Positions 53,979 through 64,000 are shown, counted from the stretch's first letter. The stretch: 64,000 bases of DNA from Selenomonas dianae (GCF_030644225.1 NZ_CP128650.1:1602001-1666000); one strand, 5' to 3'. The notes: a model not told the origin generated them from the letters alone. Numbers and translations: made by a program.

Positions 53979-54033
53979 AGGGGCTGTTTCACTCCCATAT
54001 GCTTCCATATGCGTTGTGAAACAGCCCCTTTCT
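53979..54033 (+). terminator. ald terminator
   Basis: AGGGGCTGTTTCA (53979-53991) pairs with TGAAACAGCCCCT (54017-54029), nested CATATG / CATATG inside, ending in TTTC. Confidence 0.75.
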
Positions 54034-54071
54034 TAGATGAAAACTGAAAGGATTTGCTTGGAGGTTTTTGT

Positions 54072-55451
54072 ATGTTCTTTAAGAAAAAAACACTGGAGGA
54101 CTTCAGTGCGCAGCGCGAGAACAGCGGAATGAAACGCACGCTGAGCACCGTTGACCTTACCTTCCTTGGCATCGGCGGCATCATCGGCTCGGGCGTGTTT
54201 GTTCTGACCGGAATCGGCGCCGCACGCTACGCAGGCCCCGGTATTGTATTATCCTTCGTTGCCGCAGGTCTTCTCTGTATGCTCGTTGGTCTCGCCTATG
54301 CCGAGCTGGCATCGCTCATCCCTGCTGCGGGCAGTGCGTACGCCTATACATTCGCCTCCCTCGGCGAGGGCATGGCGTTCCTGTGCGGCTGGTCGCTGAT
54401 CATCGGCTACATCGTTACCGCGAGCGCGGTCGCCGTCGGCTTCTCCGCCTACTTCTCAGGGATGATGGCATCCCTCGGAATGGAGATCCCGAAGGCACTC
54501 CTCACAACGGCGCCGGAGGGCGGCATCATCAACCTCCCCGCTGTCGTCATTGCACTTCTGATCGGTCTGCTCCTCGCACATGGCACGAAGGAGAGTTCGC
54601 GTCTCAACACGATCCTCATCTCACTCACGATCTGTGCGATTATCGCCTTCCTCGTCGTCACCACCCCGCACATGGATCTCTCGAAGAACATGGAGCCGTT
54701 CCTGCCCTTCGGCACTGCCGGCATCATGACGGGCGCAGCGGTGGTGTTCTTCTCCTTCATGGGATTCGATACGGTCGCGACCTCCGCCGAGGAGTGCAAG
54801 ACGCCGGAGAAGAGCCTCCCGATCGGCATTATCGCATCGGTCTTTGTCTGCCTCTGCATCTATGCGGTTGTGGCGTTCGTCCTCACAGGCACGATCAACT
54901 ATGCAGATCTCGACCGTGCAGATCCGGTTGCCTACTGTCTCCGTACGATCGGCTACACGGGGCTCGCAAACCTTGTCACGGTCGGTATCCTCTTCGGCAT
55001 GATTACGACGCTGATCGTCTACATCTTCGGTCAGGCGCGTGTCTTCTTCGCAATGTCGCGTGACGGCTTCCTCCCGAAAACGATGGCGAACATCCATCCG
55101 AAATATGGTACGCCGTACTTTATCACATTGGTTGGTTCGGCAATCATCGCCTTCATTGCCGGCTGCGTCCCGATGCTCTACATCGTCGAGCTCGCGAATA
55201 CGGGTGTTCTTGCAGCGTTCTTCATCGTCTTTGTCGGTCTGATTTCGCTTCGCCGCAATGCCCCCGATCTGCCGCGTACGTTCCACTTCCCGATGCTCTA
55301 CGTGCTCGCGCCGATTGGCATGGCAGTCTGCCTCTACCTCATCTGGGCGCTCTCGCTCGTAACGAACATCACGTTCATTGTACTGATGATCGTGGGACTT
55401 CTTTTCTACAACAGCTATGCGCCTTCGCACAGATGTTGGGAAAGAAAATAG
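54072..55451 (+). CDS. APC-family amino acid permease (CAT/YfnA-like)
   Basis: 459 residues, twelve or more helices. Starts at MFFKKKT after TTGGAGG. Cationic-amino-acid-transporter-type features: STVDLTFLGIGGIIGSGVFVLTG at the N-terminus and FFSFMGFDTVATSAEECKTPEKSLPIG in the middle. The position after ald and before alanine racemase makes alanine or serine a reasonable substrate guess, unproven. C-terminal tail HRCWERK is short and polar. Confidence 0.87.
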   Translation: MFFKKKTLEDFSAQRENSGMKRTLSTVDLTFLGIGGIIGSGVFVLTGIGAARYAGPGIVLSFVAAGLLCMLVGLAYAELASLIPAAGSAYAYTFASLGEGMAFLCGWSLIIGYIVTASAVAVGFSAYFSGMMASLGMEIPKALLTTAPEGGIINLPAVVIALLIGLLLAHGTKESSRLNTILISLTICAIIAFLVVTTPHMDLSKNMEPFLPFGTAGIMTGAAVVFFSFMGFDTVATSAEECKTPEKSLPIGIIASVFVCLCIYAVVAFVLTGTINYADLDRADPVAYCLRTIGYTGLANLVTVGILFGMITTLIVYIFGQARVFFAMSRDGFLPKTMANIHPKYGTPYFITLVGSAIIAFIAGCVPMLYIVELANTGVLAAFFIVFVGLISLRRNAPDLPRTFHFPMLYVLAPIGMAVCLYLIWALSLVTNITFIVLMIVGLLFYNSYAPSHRCWERK

Positions 55452-55474
55452 CACATGATCTAATTGGCTCCATG

Positions 55475-55503
55475 CAGCCCGTCCGACGGACGGGCTGTTT
55501 TCT
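55475..55503 (+). terminator. Terminator after the permease
   Basis: CAGCCCGTCC / GGACGGGCTG with a three-base loop and TTTTC. Confidence 0.85.
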
Positions 55504-55611
55504 ATTGCAAATCATAGATTTTCTTGGCAAAGAAGATTGTTGCATAAATGGTTTACATACGCTAAAATGGGAACGCTGAAGAAATTAGAACGATGCGAAA
55601 GGAAGTGCCCG

Positions 55612-56718
55612 ATGCCCAGTCGTGCGGCGTGGGTCGAGATTGACCTCGGGGCAATTGCCCACAATTATAAAGAGATTCGCAGACATATGCGAAAGGATGC
55701 AAGGCTCTGTGCTGTGGTAAAGGCGGATGCCTATGGACACGGTGCGATCGCCGTCGCGCGCAAGGCAATTGCAGCGGGGGCGGAGTATCTGGCGGTCGCG
55801 ACCATCTCCGAGGCGATGAAGCTGCGTGAGGCAGGCTTTACCACGCCGCTGCTCATCTTGGGGCTCACAAAGCCGGACAGCTCGTTCGACATCGTGGATG
55901 CCAATCTCACGCAGACGATCTGCCGTCTCGATCTCGTGCAGACACTCTCGGCTGAGGCTGTCACACAGGGGAAAAAAGTCAAGGTGCATCTCGCCGTTGA
56001 CACAGGTCTCGGGCGTATTGGAGTACGCCCGGAGGATGCTGTACATTTTGCCCGCCTCGTCAGTGCCATGCCCGGGATTGAACTGGAGGGTATTTTCTCC
56101 CATTTTGCACTTGCCGACATCACGGACAAGTCCTATACCATGGAACAGATTCGTCGTTTTCAGGAAGCGTGTGCGTCCATCGAGGCGGCGGGTATTCACA
56201 TTCCGATTCGCCACATCGCAGAGTCTGCGGCAATCCTCGATCTGCCCGATGTACATTTCGACATGGTGCGTGCGGGTATTCTGCAATACGGACTGTGGCC
56301 CTCCGACGAGGTGACGCGCCCGCTTGATCTGCGCCCTGCGATGCGTTTCTGCGCACGCATTGTCTACATCAAGACCATCCCGCCCGGCACGTCCATCGGA
56401 TACGGACGGAATTTTATCGCACAACGCACGAGCCGCATCGCAACGATCTCCGTCGGCTATGCGGACGGCTACCTCCGCGCGTATGCGGGCGGCTGTGTGG
56501 AGGTACGCGGCAAACGTGCGCCGATTGCGGGGCGCATCTGCATGGATCAGTGCATGATCGACATCACGGACATCCCCGAGGCAAGGCTCGGCGATGTGGT
56601 GACGCTCTTTGGCTCGAAAACACTCACGGCGGATGATCTCGCACGGCGGGCAGACACGATCAGCTATGAGGTGCTCTGCCTCGTATCAAAGCACGTTTCA
56701 CGCATCTATGTGAAGTGA
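55612..56718 (+). CDS. alr: Alanine racemase
   Basis: PLP enzyme interconverting L- and D-alanine for peptidoglycan. 368 residues from MPSRAAW, with AAAGGAAG seven bases upstream; an open extension to 55537 is unconserved. Catalytic Lys37 is in VVKADAYGHG; the tyrosine of the second subunit site is in ISVGYADGY; MDQCMIDITD is conserved. Same strand as ald and the permease, but separated by a terminator. Confidence 0.96.
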   Translation: MPSRAAWVEIDLGAIAHNYKEIRRHMRKDARLCAVVKADAYGHGAIAVARKAIAAGAEYLAVATISEAMKLREAGFTTPLLILGLTKPDSSFDIVDANLTQTICRLDLVQTLSAEAVTQGKKVKVHLAVDTGLGRIGVRPEDAVHFARLVSAMPGIELEGIFSHFALADITDKSYTMEQIRRFQEACASIEAAGIHIPIRHIAESAAILDLPDVHFDMVRAGILQYGLWPSDEVTRPLDLRPAMRFCARIVYIKTIPPGTSIGYGRNFIAQRTSRIATISVGYADGYLRAYAGGCVEVRGKRAPIAGRICMDQCMIDITDIPEARLGDVVTLFGSKTLTADDLARRADTISYEVLCLVSKHVSRIYVK

Positions 56719-56748
56719 TTTCCACAAAACAAATCTCTGTGCCGTGTT

Positions 56749-56789
56749 AAAAAGGGACGTATTTCCAATGAGGAAATACGTCCCTTTTT
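56749..56789. terminator. Bidirectional terminator between alr and asd
   Basis: AAAAAGGGACGTATTTCC / GGAAATACGTCCCTTTTT, perfect 18-bp stem including the A/T flanks, five-base loop; the genes converge. Confidence 0.92.
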
Positions 56790-56795
56790 ATGTCG

Positions 56796-57827
56796 TCAAA
56801 CAAGCCCGTTTTCAATCATATACTCGGCGATTTGGAGTGCGTTGAGTGCCGCACCTTTGCGAATCTGGTCGCCGCAGATCCAGAAGTTCAGTGCATTGTC
56901 CGCCGACTCGTCGCGGCGCAGACGGCCGACCTCGACATCGGTCTTGCCCGAGGTGAAAAGCGGCATCGGGTACTCCTGCTCCGACGGGTTGTCGCGCAGG
57001 ACGACGCCCGGGAACGTCGCGAGTGCCTTGCGTGCCGCATCGAGCGAAACCGCGCTCTCAAACTCGACGTTGACGGACTCCGCATGGCTGCGGTAAACGG
57101 GCACGCGCACGGTGGTCGCCGTGATGCGCAGGCTCTCGTCCTCCATGATTTTCTTCGTTTCGTCGATCATCTTCATCTCCTCCTTGGTGTAGAGGTTGTC
57201 CATGAAAACGTCGATCTGCGGGATGAGGTTAAACGCGATCTGATAGTGCTTCGGCAGCTTTCCGACAGGCAGGATGTTCGCAGTCGGTTCTTTCCCCGTC
57301 GAGAGTGCTGCGACCTGTTGCTCCAACTCTGCCATGCCCTCCTTCCCCGCACCGGAAACCGCTTGATAGGTCGATACGACGATGCGGCGAATCTGCGCGA
57401 GATCGTAGAGGGGCTTGAGCCCCATCACCATGATGATGGTGGAGCAGTTTGGGTTTGCAATGATGCCCTTGTGTTTCTTGATCGCCTCGGGATTGACCTC
57501 GGGCACAACGAGCGGCACCTCGGGATCCATGCGGAACGCGCTCGAATTGTCGATGACAATCGCACCCGCCTTGACTGCGTGGGGCGCGAACTCCTTGCTT
57601 GCCGCACCGCCTGCAAAGAGCGCAATGTCGATGCCCTCAAAGGAATCTGCCGTCGTCTCCTGTACGGTGTACTCCTTGCCCATGAATGCGATCTTCTTGC
57701 CCGCCGAACGGCTGGACGCGAGCAGACGCAGCTCCGCAAACGGGAATTTGCGCTCCTCGATGAGATTCAGAAACTCCTGACCGACGGCACCCGTCGCGCC
57801 GAGGATGGCGACACGATATTTCTTCAT
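56796..57827 (-). CDS. asd: Aspartate-semialdehyde dehydrogenase
   Basis: Reduces aspartyl phosphate to the semialdehyde, the branch point to lysine/diaminopimelate, threonine and methionine. 343 residues. NADP loop ILGATGAVGQEF, catalytic Cys128 in NPNCST, and the substrate motif around VSTYQAVSGAGKEG. Lies 21 bases behind dapB as a probable two-gene operon. Confidence 0.96.
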   Translation of the reverse strand: MKKYRVAILGATGAVGQEFLNLIEERKFPFAELRLLASSRSAGKKIAFMGKEYTVQETTADSFEGIDIALFAGGAASKEFAPHAVKAGAIVIDNSSAFRMDPEVPLVVPEVNPEAIKKHKGIIANPNCSTIIMVMGLKPLYDLAQIRRIVVSTYQAVSGAGKEGMAELEQQVAALSTGKEPTANILPVGKLPKHYQIAFNLIPQIDVFMDNLYTKEEMKMIDETKKIMEDESLRITATTVRVPVYRSHAESVNVEFESAVSLDAARKALATFPGVVLRDNPSEQEYPMPLFTSGKTDVEVGRLRRDESADNALNFWICGDQIRKGAALNALQIAEYMIENGLV

Positions 57828-57848
57828 GATGTACTCCCTTACTATCCC

Positions 57849-58637
57849 TTACAACAGCTTGTCCAGTCCGACCGTGAGCGACGTGAGCCCGCGCACCTTC
57901 TTCGCCGCGAGCACGACCCCCGGCATAAAGGACGCGCGGTTCAGCGAATCGTGGCGGATCGTGAGCGTCTGTCCGAGGCCTCCGAAGATGACTTCCTGAT
58001 GCGCGACATAGCCCGGCAGACGGACGCTGTGGATGCGCATTCCCTCGTACTCTGCGCCGCGTGCCCCCGCGATCTTTTCCTCCTCATCGGGATGTCCCTG
58101 TGCGTGTGCCTCGCGCACCTCGGCAATCATCGCCGCTGTCTGCACCGCTGTTCCCGACGGTGCGTCCAACTTGTTGTCGTGGTGCAGCTCGATGATCTCG
58201 ACCTCGGGCATATACTTTGCCGCCATGCGGCTCATCAGCATCATCAGCACCGCACCAATGGCAAAGTTCGGCGCGATGAATGCGGGCGTATCGTTCTCGT
58301 CCGCCGCCGCCTTGATCGCCGCCTTCTGCTCCTCGGTCAGCCCCGTTGTCCCGACCACAGGCGAAACCTTGTGCGCGAGTGCCGTGAGCACGTTTCCATA
58401 GACCACGTCGGGGCGCGTAAAGTCGATCATCACATCGGGGTGCAGACGATTGAGAGCCGCCGCGAGATCCGTCTCCACGAGGATGCCATTTTTCGCCATG
58501 CCCGCGAGCTCACCCGCATCCGCGCCGCCTGTGATGTCAACTGCACCGACGAGTTCCAGTTCCGCATCGTCGATCACAGCCTTCAACACCGTGCGTCCCA
58601 TACGACCTGCGGCACCATTTACCAAAACCTTTGTCAA
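57849..58637 (-). CDS. dapB: 4-hydroxy-tetrahydrodipicolinate reductase
   Basis: NAD(P)H enzyme of diaminopimelate/lysine synthesis, 262 residues. Nucleotide loop VLVNGAAGRMGRTV and the substrate motif ELHHDNKLDAPSGTA are intact. No dapA adjacent; asd follows, supplying its pathway. Confidence 0.96.
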   Translation of the reverse strand: MTKVLVNGAAGRMGRTVLKAVIDDAELELVGAVDITGGADAGELAGMAKNGILVETDLAAALNRLHPDVMIDFTRPDVVYGNVLTALAHKVSPVVGTTGLTEEQKAAIKAAADENDTPAFIAPNFAIGAVLMMLMSRMAAKYMPEVEIIELHHDNKLDAPSGTAVQTAAMIAEVREAHAQGHPDEEEKIAGARGAEYEGMRIHSVRLPGYVAHQEVIFGGLGQTLTIRHDSLNRASFMPGVVLAAKKVRGLTSLTVGLDKLL

Positions 58638-58719
58638 GGAAATCTCCTCCCAAATACAGTATGACTTATTCTAGCCCAGAGAATCCTCGTATGTCAAGGA
58701 ATACAAGCGTATTCCCCCC

Positions 58720-60789
58720 TCAGACCTCCCGCATGTGTTCAAACTGCTCGCGGTACTGACGCATGAGTGTCGGCAGGACAAAGGAGAGCGCAGCGGGATC
58801 GTCAAGCGTTGCAAGAGCGGCACGGCGGGCGAGCAGCAGAAGATCCATGTCGGCGAGCACATCCGCGATCTTGAGATCGCCGAGCCCGTGCTGCATCGCG
58901 CCGAAGAACTGCCCGGGACCTCTGAGGCGCAGATCCTCCTCGGCGAGGCGAAAGCCGTCGCTCGTCTGCTCGATGATCTTCAAGCGTTCCTGCGATGCCG
59001 CACTGCGACCTGCGATGAGGATGCAATAGGAGGCATATGCACCGCGCCCGATGCGTCCGCGCAGCTGATGCAGCTGGGCGAGCCCGAACCGTTCCGCGTG
59101 CTCGACAACGAGGATGCTCGCATTCGGCACGTTCACGCCGACCTCAATGACCGTGGTGGAAACGAGCAGCTTGATGTGGTTTGCATAAAATCCCTCCATC
59201 ACAGCTTCCTTCTCCGCAGATTTCAAGCGTCCGTGGAGCAGCCCACAGGGAATCCCGTGAAAAATACCGTGGGACAGTTCCTCATAGACCTTCTCCACCG
59301 AGGGCAGACTGCTCTCCTCACTTGCCTCGATCAGCGGACAGACGACATACGCCTGCCGCCCCGCCTCAATCTCCTTACGAACGAATGCATAAATTTTTTC
59401 ACGCGCCCGCTCATCGCGCAGAAAGGTACGAATGGGCTGCCGTCCCGGCGGCAGATGCTCAATGCGCGAGACATCGAGATCGCCGTAGACCGTGAGCGTC
59501 ATTGTGCGTGGGATCGGGGTCGCCGTCATGACAAGCACATCGGGCGTCACCGTGCTCTTTTTCTCCAGTGCCGAACGCTGTGCCACGCCGAAGCGGTGCT
59601 GCTCATCCGTCACCACCAACCCCAACGAAGCAAACGTTACACCCTCCTGTATCAGCGCGTGCGTCCCGACCGCGATGTCGATCTCATGCGCAGCGAGAGC
59701 CGCCGCAGCTGCCGTACGCTCCTTCTTTGTGAGCCGCCCCGAGAGGAAGCCCACGCACACACCGAACGGCGCAAGGAGTTCACGCAGCGTGTCATAATGC
59801 TGATGTGCAAGAATCTCCGTCGGGGCCATCAGCGCCCCCTGCTGTCCGTTTTCCACCGTCTTGACGAGGGCAAGCAGGGCGATCACCGTCTTGCCCGAAC
59901 CAACATCCCCCTGTACGAGGCGGCGCATCGGCAGCGGCGACTCCATATCGCGTGTGATCTCCGCCCACACCTTTTCCTGATCGTCGGTCAGTGCAAAGGG
60001 GAGCGCCGCAAGCACCCGTGCGACCAGTTCCCCATTCGCCGCATGAGCGATTCCCTCCTGCTCCTCCGACGTGCGCTTCTTGAGCGCGAGCAGCCCGCAT
60101 TGGATGAGATACAGTTCCTCAAATGCAAGCCGACGCCGCGCTGCACGCAGATCCTCCTCGTGCTTTGGAAAATGAATCCGCCGAAAGGCAGATTTCCGCC
60201 CAATGAGATGGTATTCCTCCCGAATGCGCTGCGGCAGAGTCTCCGCGAGTTCATCCCCCGCCTGTGTGAGCGTGTAGTCCATCATCTGACGCAGCTGCTT
60301 CTGCGTCAGCCCCTCAGTCGCCGCATAGACGGGCAGGATGCCGAGATGTTCGTCCGCCGTTTCCTGCGCACCGAGCATTTCAAACGATGTAATGTTCGTA
60401 AAGGCAAGCTGCCCGCCGCCATTATAGGCATAGTCCGCCTTTCCCGAGAGGAGAATGCGCTGCCCCTCACGCAGCTTCCCCTTCAAAAAACGCTGATTGA
60501 ACCAGACCGCCTGTACATATCCCGTACCGTCGCCGACGAGTGCCGTCAGCACGGTGAACCCGCGCCGCCGCGTCTGCTTCTCGGTCACCGTCTGAATCAC
60601 GCCAAGAACCGTCGCGCGTTCCCCTGCCCGCAGCTGCGCAATCGGGGTCATACGGCTCTGATCCTCGTACGCACGCGGGTAGTATGTCAGGAAATCGTAG
60701 ACCGTCTGAACGCCAAGACGCACAAATGCCGACGCCTTTTTCACACCGACGCCGCGTACCTTGCTGATACCGTCCGATAGGTGCATCAT
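58720..60789 (-). CDS. recG: ATP-dependent DNA helicase RecG
   Basis: Branch-migration helicase that regresses stalled forks. 689 residues: N-terminal wedge/OB domain (RAGERATVLGVIQTV), Walker A in VQGDVGSGKTVIAL, DEQH box in VVTDEQHRFG, motif VI HQLRGRIGRG. Ends 82 bases before dapB. AAGGGG precedes the paired ATGs at 60789/60786. Confidence 0.96.
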   Translation of the reverse strand: MMHLSDGISKVRGVGVKKASAFVRLGVQTVYDFLTYYPRAYEDQSRMTPIAQLRAGERATVLGVIQTVTEKQTRRRGFTVLTALVGDGTGYVQAVWFNQRFLKGKLREGQRILLSGKADYAYNGGGQLAFTNITSFEMLGAQETADEHLGILPVYAATEGLTQKQLRQMMDYTLTQAGDELAETLPQRIREEYHLIGRKSAFRRIHFPKHEEDLRAARRRLAFEELYLIQCGLLALKKRTSEEQEGIAHAANGELVARVLAALPFALTDDQEKVWAEITRDMESPLPMRRLVQGDVGSGKTVIALLALVKTVENGQQGALMAPTEILAHQHYDTLRELLAPFGVCVGFLSGRLTKKERTAAAAALAAHEIDIAVGTHALIQEGVTFASLGLVVTDEQHRFGVAQRSALEKKSTVTPDVLVMTATPIPRTMTLTVYGDLDVSRIEHLPPGRQPIRTFLRDERAREKIYAFVRKEIEAGRQAYVVCPLIEASEESSLPSVEKVYEELSHGIFHGIPCGLLHGRLKSAEKEAVMEGFYANHIKLLVSTTVIEVGVNVPNASILVVEHAERFGLAQLHQLRGRIGRGAYASYCILIAGRSAASQERLKIIEQTSDGFRLAEEDLRLRGPGQFFGAMQHGLGDLKIADVLADMDLLLLARRAALATLDDPAALSFVLPTLMRQYREQFEHMREV

Positions 60790-60800
60790 TGCCCCTTCCC

Positions 60801-60834
60801 TAAAAAAGAAGCTGCCGCAAATGCGGCAGCTTCC
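60801..60834 (-). terminator. pckA terminator
   Basis: GAAGCTGCCGC / GCGGCAGCTTC with a four-base loop; T6 follows on the minus strand. It ends pckA 12 bases before the recG start. Confidence 0.88.
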
Positions 60835-60852
60835 TCCATGTACAGATACGGT

Positions 60853-62472
60853 TTAGATCTGCGGACCCGCAGGAACGAGCGCCTTGCCCTCCTCGTTGCC
60901 CTCATACTTCTTGAAGTTCTTGATGAAACGCTCGGCGAGGTCGCGTGCTTTCTCATCCCACTCCGTACGGCTCGCGTACGTGTCACGCGGATCGAGGATC
61001 TTCGGATCGACGCCCGGCAGCTCCGTCGGAACCTCGAAGTCGAAATACGGGATCTTCTTCGTCGGTGCGCTGTCGATCGAACCGTCCTGAATCGCGTGGA
61101 TGATGCCGCGCGTATCCTGGATCGAGATACGCTTGCCCGTACCGTTCCACCCCGTATTCACGAGATAGGCACGCGAGCCGTGCTCCTCCATCTTGCGTAC
61201 GAGCTCCTCTGCATACTTCGTCGGGTGCAGTTCGAGGAACGCCTGTCCGAAGCACGCCGAGAACGTCGGTGTCGGTTCGGTGATGCCGCGCTCCGTACCC
61301 GCGAGCTTCGACGTGAATCCAGAGAGGAAGTAGTACTTCGTCTGCTCCGGTGTGAGGATGGAGACCGGCGGCAGAACGCCGAACGCATCCGCCGAGAGGA
61401 AGATCACGTGCTTTGCGTGCGGACCTGCGGACTTGTCGCCGGCATGACCGAGCACGATGTTCTCAATGTGGTTGATCGGGTACGAAACGCGTGTATTCTC
61501 CGTCACACTCTTGTCGGCAAAGTCAACATGGCCTGCAAGGTCAACCGTGACATTCTCCAGCAGCGCATTGCGGCGGATCGCGTGATAGATATCCGGCTCC
61601 GCCTCCGCATCGAGGTTGATGACCTTCGCGTAGCAGCCGCCCTCATAGTTGAACACACCTTCATCGTCCCAGCCATGCTCGTCGTCACCGATCAAAAGAC
61701 GCGCACTGTCGGTCGAGAGTGTAGTCTTGCCCGTACCGGAGAGGCCGAAGAACAGCGTCGTGTTCTGCCCCTCTTTGTCCGTATTTGCCGAGCAGTGCAT
61801 GGAGGCGATTCCCTTGAGAGGAAGGTAGTAGTTCATCATCGAGAAGATGCCCTTTTTCATCTCGCCGCCATACCACGTATTGATAATGACCTGCTCACGG
61901 CTTGTGAGGTTGAACATGACCGCCGTCTCTGAGTTGAGCCCCAGATCGCCGAAGTGCATGACGCGTGCCTTTGCCGCATTGTAGACCACGAAGTCGGGCT
62001 TAAAGACCTTCAGCTCCTGCTCTGTCGGACGGATAAACATATTTGTGACAAAATGCGCCTGCCACGGCACTTCCGTAATAAAGCGCACTGCCATACGCGT
62101 ATTCGCATTCGCACCGCAGAACGCGTCCACGACAAAGAGGCGCTTGTTGCAGAGCTCGCGAATGGCAATCTCACGCACCGAATTCCATGCCTTCTGCGTT
62201 GCACGGTGATTGTCGTTCTTGTACTCGTCCGATGTCCACCACACCGTATCATGCGAGGTCTCATCATCGACGATGTACTTATCCTTCGGGGAGCGTCCCG
62301 TATAGATGCCGGTCATAACATTGACGGCATCCCCCATCTCCGTCACCTGTCCGCGCTCGTATCCCTCAAGATCGGGGCGCAGCTCCTCGCGGAACAGCTG
62401 ATCGTAGCTTGGATTGTGAACAATCTCCTTCGTCCCCGTAATGCCGTACTGTGTCAGATCAATCGTTGCCAT
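60853..62472 (-). CDS. pckA: Phosphoenolpyruvate carboxykinase (ATP)
   Basis: Interconverts oxaloacetate and PEP with ATP/ADP. 539 residues, usual length for the ATP form. Kinase-1a loop [33 protein letters not shown], and the substrate loop TGRSPKDKY. In succinate/propionate-producing Negativicutes it commonly runs in the carboxylating direction; direction here is not shown. Own leader and terminator. Confidence 0.97.
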   Translation of the reverse strand: MATIDLTQYGITGTKEIVHNPSYDQLFREELRPDLEGYERGQVTEMGDAVNVMTGIYTGRSPKDKYIVDDETSHDTVWWTSDEYKNDNHRATQKAWNSVREIAIRELCNKRLFVVDAFCGANANTRMAVRFITEVPWQAHFVTNMFIRPTEQELKVFKPDFVVYNAAKARVMHFGDLGLNSETAVMFNLTSREQVIINTWYGGEMKKGIFSMMNYYLPLKGIASMHCSANTDKEGQNTTLFFGLSGTGKTTLSTDSARLLIGDDEHGWDDEGVFNYEGGCYAKVINLDAEAEPDIYHAIRRNALLENVTVDLAGHVDFADKSVTENTRVSYPINHIENIVLGHAGDKSAGPHAKHVIFLSADAFGVLPPVSILTPEQTKYYFLSGFTSKLAGTERGITEPTPTFSACFGQAFLELHPTKYAEELVRKMEEHGSRAYLVNTGWNGTGKRISIQDTRGIIHAIQDGSIDSAPTKKIPYFDFEVPTELPGVDPKILDPRDTYASRTEWDEKARDLAERFIKNFKKYEGNEEGKALVPAGPQI

Positions 62473-62512
62473 GATATAACCTCTTTCTCCAAAAAAATGG
62501 GAGCAATTGATG

Positions 62513-62533
62513 CGAGGCGGAAATCCCGCCTCG
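62513..62533 (-). other. Hairpin in the pckA leader
   Basis: CGAGGCGG / CCGCCTCG with a five-base loop, 40 bases before the pckA ATG; no T-run, so not an obvious terminator. The remaining 62534-62625 is AT-rich and holds an unplaced pckA promoter. Confidence 0.4.
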
Positions 62534-62625
62534 GTATCATCATTAACATACTTTAGTGAAGCTTCTTCGTATCGTCCGAAAATCCTTCTTTATTGTGAAA
62601 AATTTTTATTGTTTGCTTGTTTTTC

Positions 62626-64000
62626 TTATGTACGGGCAAATGCGAGAACCGCTGCACGCATCCCGCCCTTTTCACAAATCCCCTTATGACGCACGGGCGC
62701 TTTTTCCAGTGCTTCAAGGCGCGGAGGGATCTTCATCCCGCTCTTCTCCTTCAGGAATATCATTTGGGTGAATTCATCCACGCCCGCCATATCCTCACCG
62801 AGTGCACGGAGCACACTCGCGCCGAACTTGTACGGGCTTGCCGTTGAGAGCACAACCATCGGGCGCACGTCCCCCGTTTCGCGGCGATAGTCCTCCGCCG
62901 CACGATAGGCGACCGCCGTGTGTGTATCGAGCGTGTACCCCGTCCGTTCATAGACCGCGCGAATCTCTTCCTCCGTCTCCGCATCGTCCGCACACGCTGC
63001 CCAGAAGTTTTCACGGAGCACAGGCAGGAGGCGGCTCGCGTCATATTTTCCAACCTCTGCGAGTTCCTGCATCCACGCAGCGACCTGTGCCGTATCCTCC
63101 GTCAGATGACAGAGCAGACGCTCAAGATTGCTCGATACGAGAATGTCCATGGACGGCGACATCGTCTGATAGAAGTCGCGCTTGCGGTCATAGATGCCCG
63201 TTTGCAGGAAGTCCGTGAGCACATTGTTCGCATTCGACGCGCAGACGAGTTTGCCGACGGGCAGCCCCATGCGCTTTGCATAGTAGCCCGCGAGGATGTT
63301 GCCAAAGTTCCCCGTCGGCACGGTGAAGTTCACCGCATCCCCCGCCGCAATGCTGCGCTCCGCGAGAAGGTCTGCGTACGCGCTGAAGTAATAAACGATC
63401 TGCGGGACAAGCCGCCCCCAGTTGATCGAGTTTGCCGATGAGAGCTTCGTATGGAGCGCGGCGAGCTCCTTTGCCATCGCCGCATCGCCGAAGATCTCCT
63501 TTACCCCGCGCTGCGCATCGTCAAAGTTTCCGCGCACCGCCACGACGGAGACATTCGCGCCCTCCTGCGTCACCATCTGGAGCCGCTGCACGGGGCTGAC
63601 GCCGCCGTCGGGGTAGAACACCATGATACGGATGCCCCCGGCATCGGCAAATCCCTCAAGGGCAGCCTTCCCTGTATCGCCCGAGGTCGCAACGAGGATG
63701 AGAATCGTGTCCCGCTCCCCCTCCTTTCCGCGCGCCGTACTCATCAGCTGCGGCAGAAGCTGCAGCGCCATATCCTTGAACGCACTCGTCGGCCCGTGCC
63801 ACAGTTCGAGCACCGCAAGCTCTCCGACCGCACGGACAGGCGCACGCCGCACATCATCAAATGTATGTCCGTACGCACGTGCGACACATCCCTTTAACTC
63901 TGCCTCCGTATAGTCCGTCAGAAAAGGGCGAAGGATGCGCACCGCACGCTCCTCGTAGGAAAGCGGGACGAGCGCCTCAATCGCCGCAAGCGACATCGGC
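62626..64000 (-). CDS. thrC: Threonine synthase (5' end cut by window edge)
   Basis: PLP enzyme converting phosphohomoserine to threonine. The frame runs off the right edge; an ATG at 63996 begins 456 residues but is internal, because the family normally has about 40 more N-terminal residues before MSLAAIEALVPLSY. PLP lysine in ELWHGPTSAFKDMALQ; phosphate-binding region FTVPTGNFGNILAGYYA. The bacterial long (E. coli/yeast-like) type rather than the Bacillus short type. Confidence 0.93.
   Translation of the reverse strand, partial: PMSLAAIEALVPLSYEERAVRILRPFLTDYTEAELKGCVARAYGHTFDDVRRAPVRAVGELAVLELWHGPTSAFKDMALQLLPQLMSTARGKEGERDTILILVATSGDTGKAALEGFADAGGIRIMVFYPDGGVSPVQRLQMVTQEGANVSVVAVRGNFDDAQRGVKEIFGDAAMAKELAALHTKLSSANSINWGRLVPQIVYYFSAYADLLAERSIAAGDAVNFTVPTGNFGNILAGYYAKRMGLPVGKLVCASNANNVLTDFLQTGIYDRKRDFYQTMSPSMDILVSSNLERLLCHLTEDTAQVAAWMQELAEVGKYDASRLLPVLRENFWAACADDAETEEEIRAVYERTGYTLDTHTAVAYRAAEDYRRETGDVRPMVVLSTASPYKFGASVLRALGEDMAGVDEFTQMIFLKEKSGMKIPPRLEALEKAPVRHKGICEKGGMRAAVLAFART

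Overview
The window looks like a chromosomal segment of a Gram-negative (diderm) Firmicute of the Negativicutes, most likely Selenomonas or a close relative. It combines outer-membrane machinery (two TonB-dependent receptors and an autotransporter) with Firmicutes-style regulation: TPP and cobalamin riboswitches, a Bacillus-type FNR with C-terminal cysteines, and clear sigma-A promoters with 17-18 base spacers. The genus call is inference from gene content. No plasmid, phage or CRISPR locus is visible. Both ends cut a gene: nuoN at the left and thrC at the right.

Layout. 1-9697 (-) is an overlapping nuoABCDHIJKLMN operon that lacks nuoEFG. 10035-14713 (+) holds a U32 peptidase-family protein, a class III aminotransferase, a phosphoribosyltransferase and lgt. 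14767-22228 (-) is a corrinoid/metal-complex uptake island: two periplasmic-binding proteins and two TonB receptors. A cobalamin riboswitch leads it, and its aptamer is interrupted by a palindromic repeat. 22430-24673 (+) is an autotransporter. Two tRNA-Val genes follow, with another repeat copy between them, then a Crp-family regulator. 26044-31523 (-) carries bioB, a methyltransferase, a SPINDLY/OGT-type glycosyltransferase, a metallophosphoesterase and an AEC transporter. uvrA and uvrB (-) flank a TPP-riboswitch-controlled thiC (+). Next come a degenerate HD-GYP protein, leuS, a soluble FIST-chemotaxis transducer and an amino acid permease (all -), then a DUF3298 protein and a YigZ-family gene (+).

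47376-49601 is a divergent fnr/narK pair. An FNR box lies between them at the position expected for class II activation of narK. 49744-55451 (+) has two tandem ThrE-type exporters, alanine dehydrogenase split by a frameshift, and an amino acid permease. Alanine racemase (+) follows. The right end (-) holds asd and dapB (lysine/threonine/peptidoglycan precursors), recG, pckA and partial thrC.

The most interesting non-genic content is a family of about 163-bp TA-flanked palindromic elements: four full copies and two remnants. Their hairpin arms covary between copies. One copy lies inside the cobalamin aptamer, between the two strands of its P1 stem. The second highlight is the alanine dehydrogenase break: an A-AAG-GGC heptamer, a 5-base spacer and a perfect 15-bp hairpin sit exactly at the frame change. 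This could be a programmed -1 frameshift or a palindrome-templated mutation.
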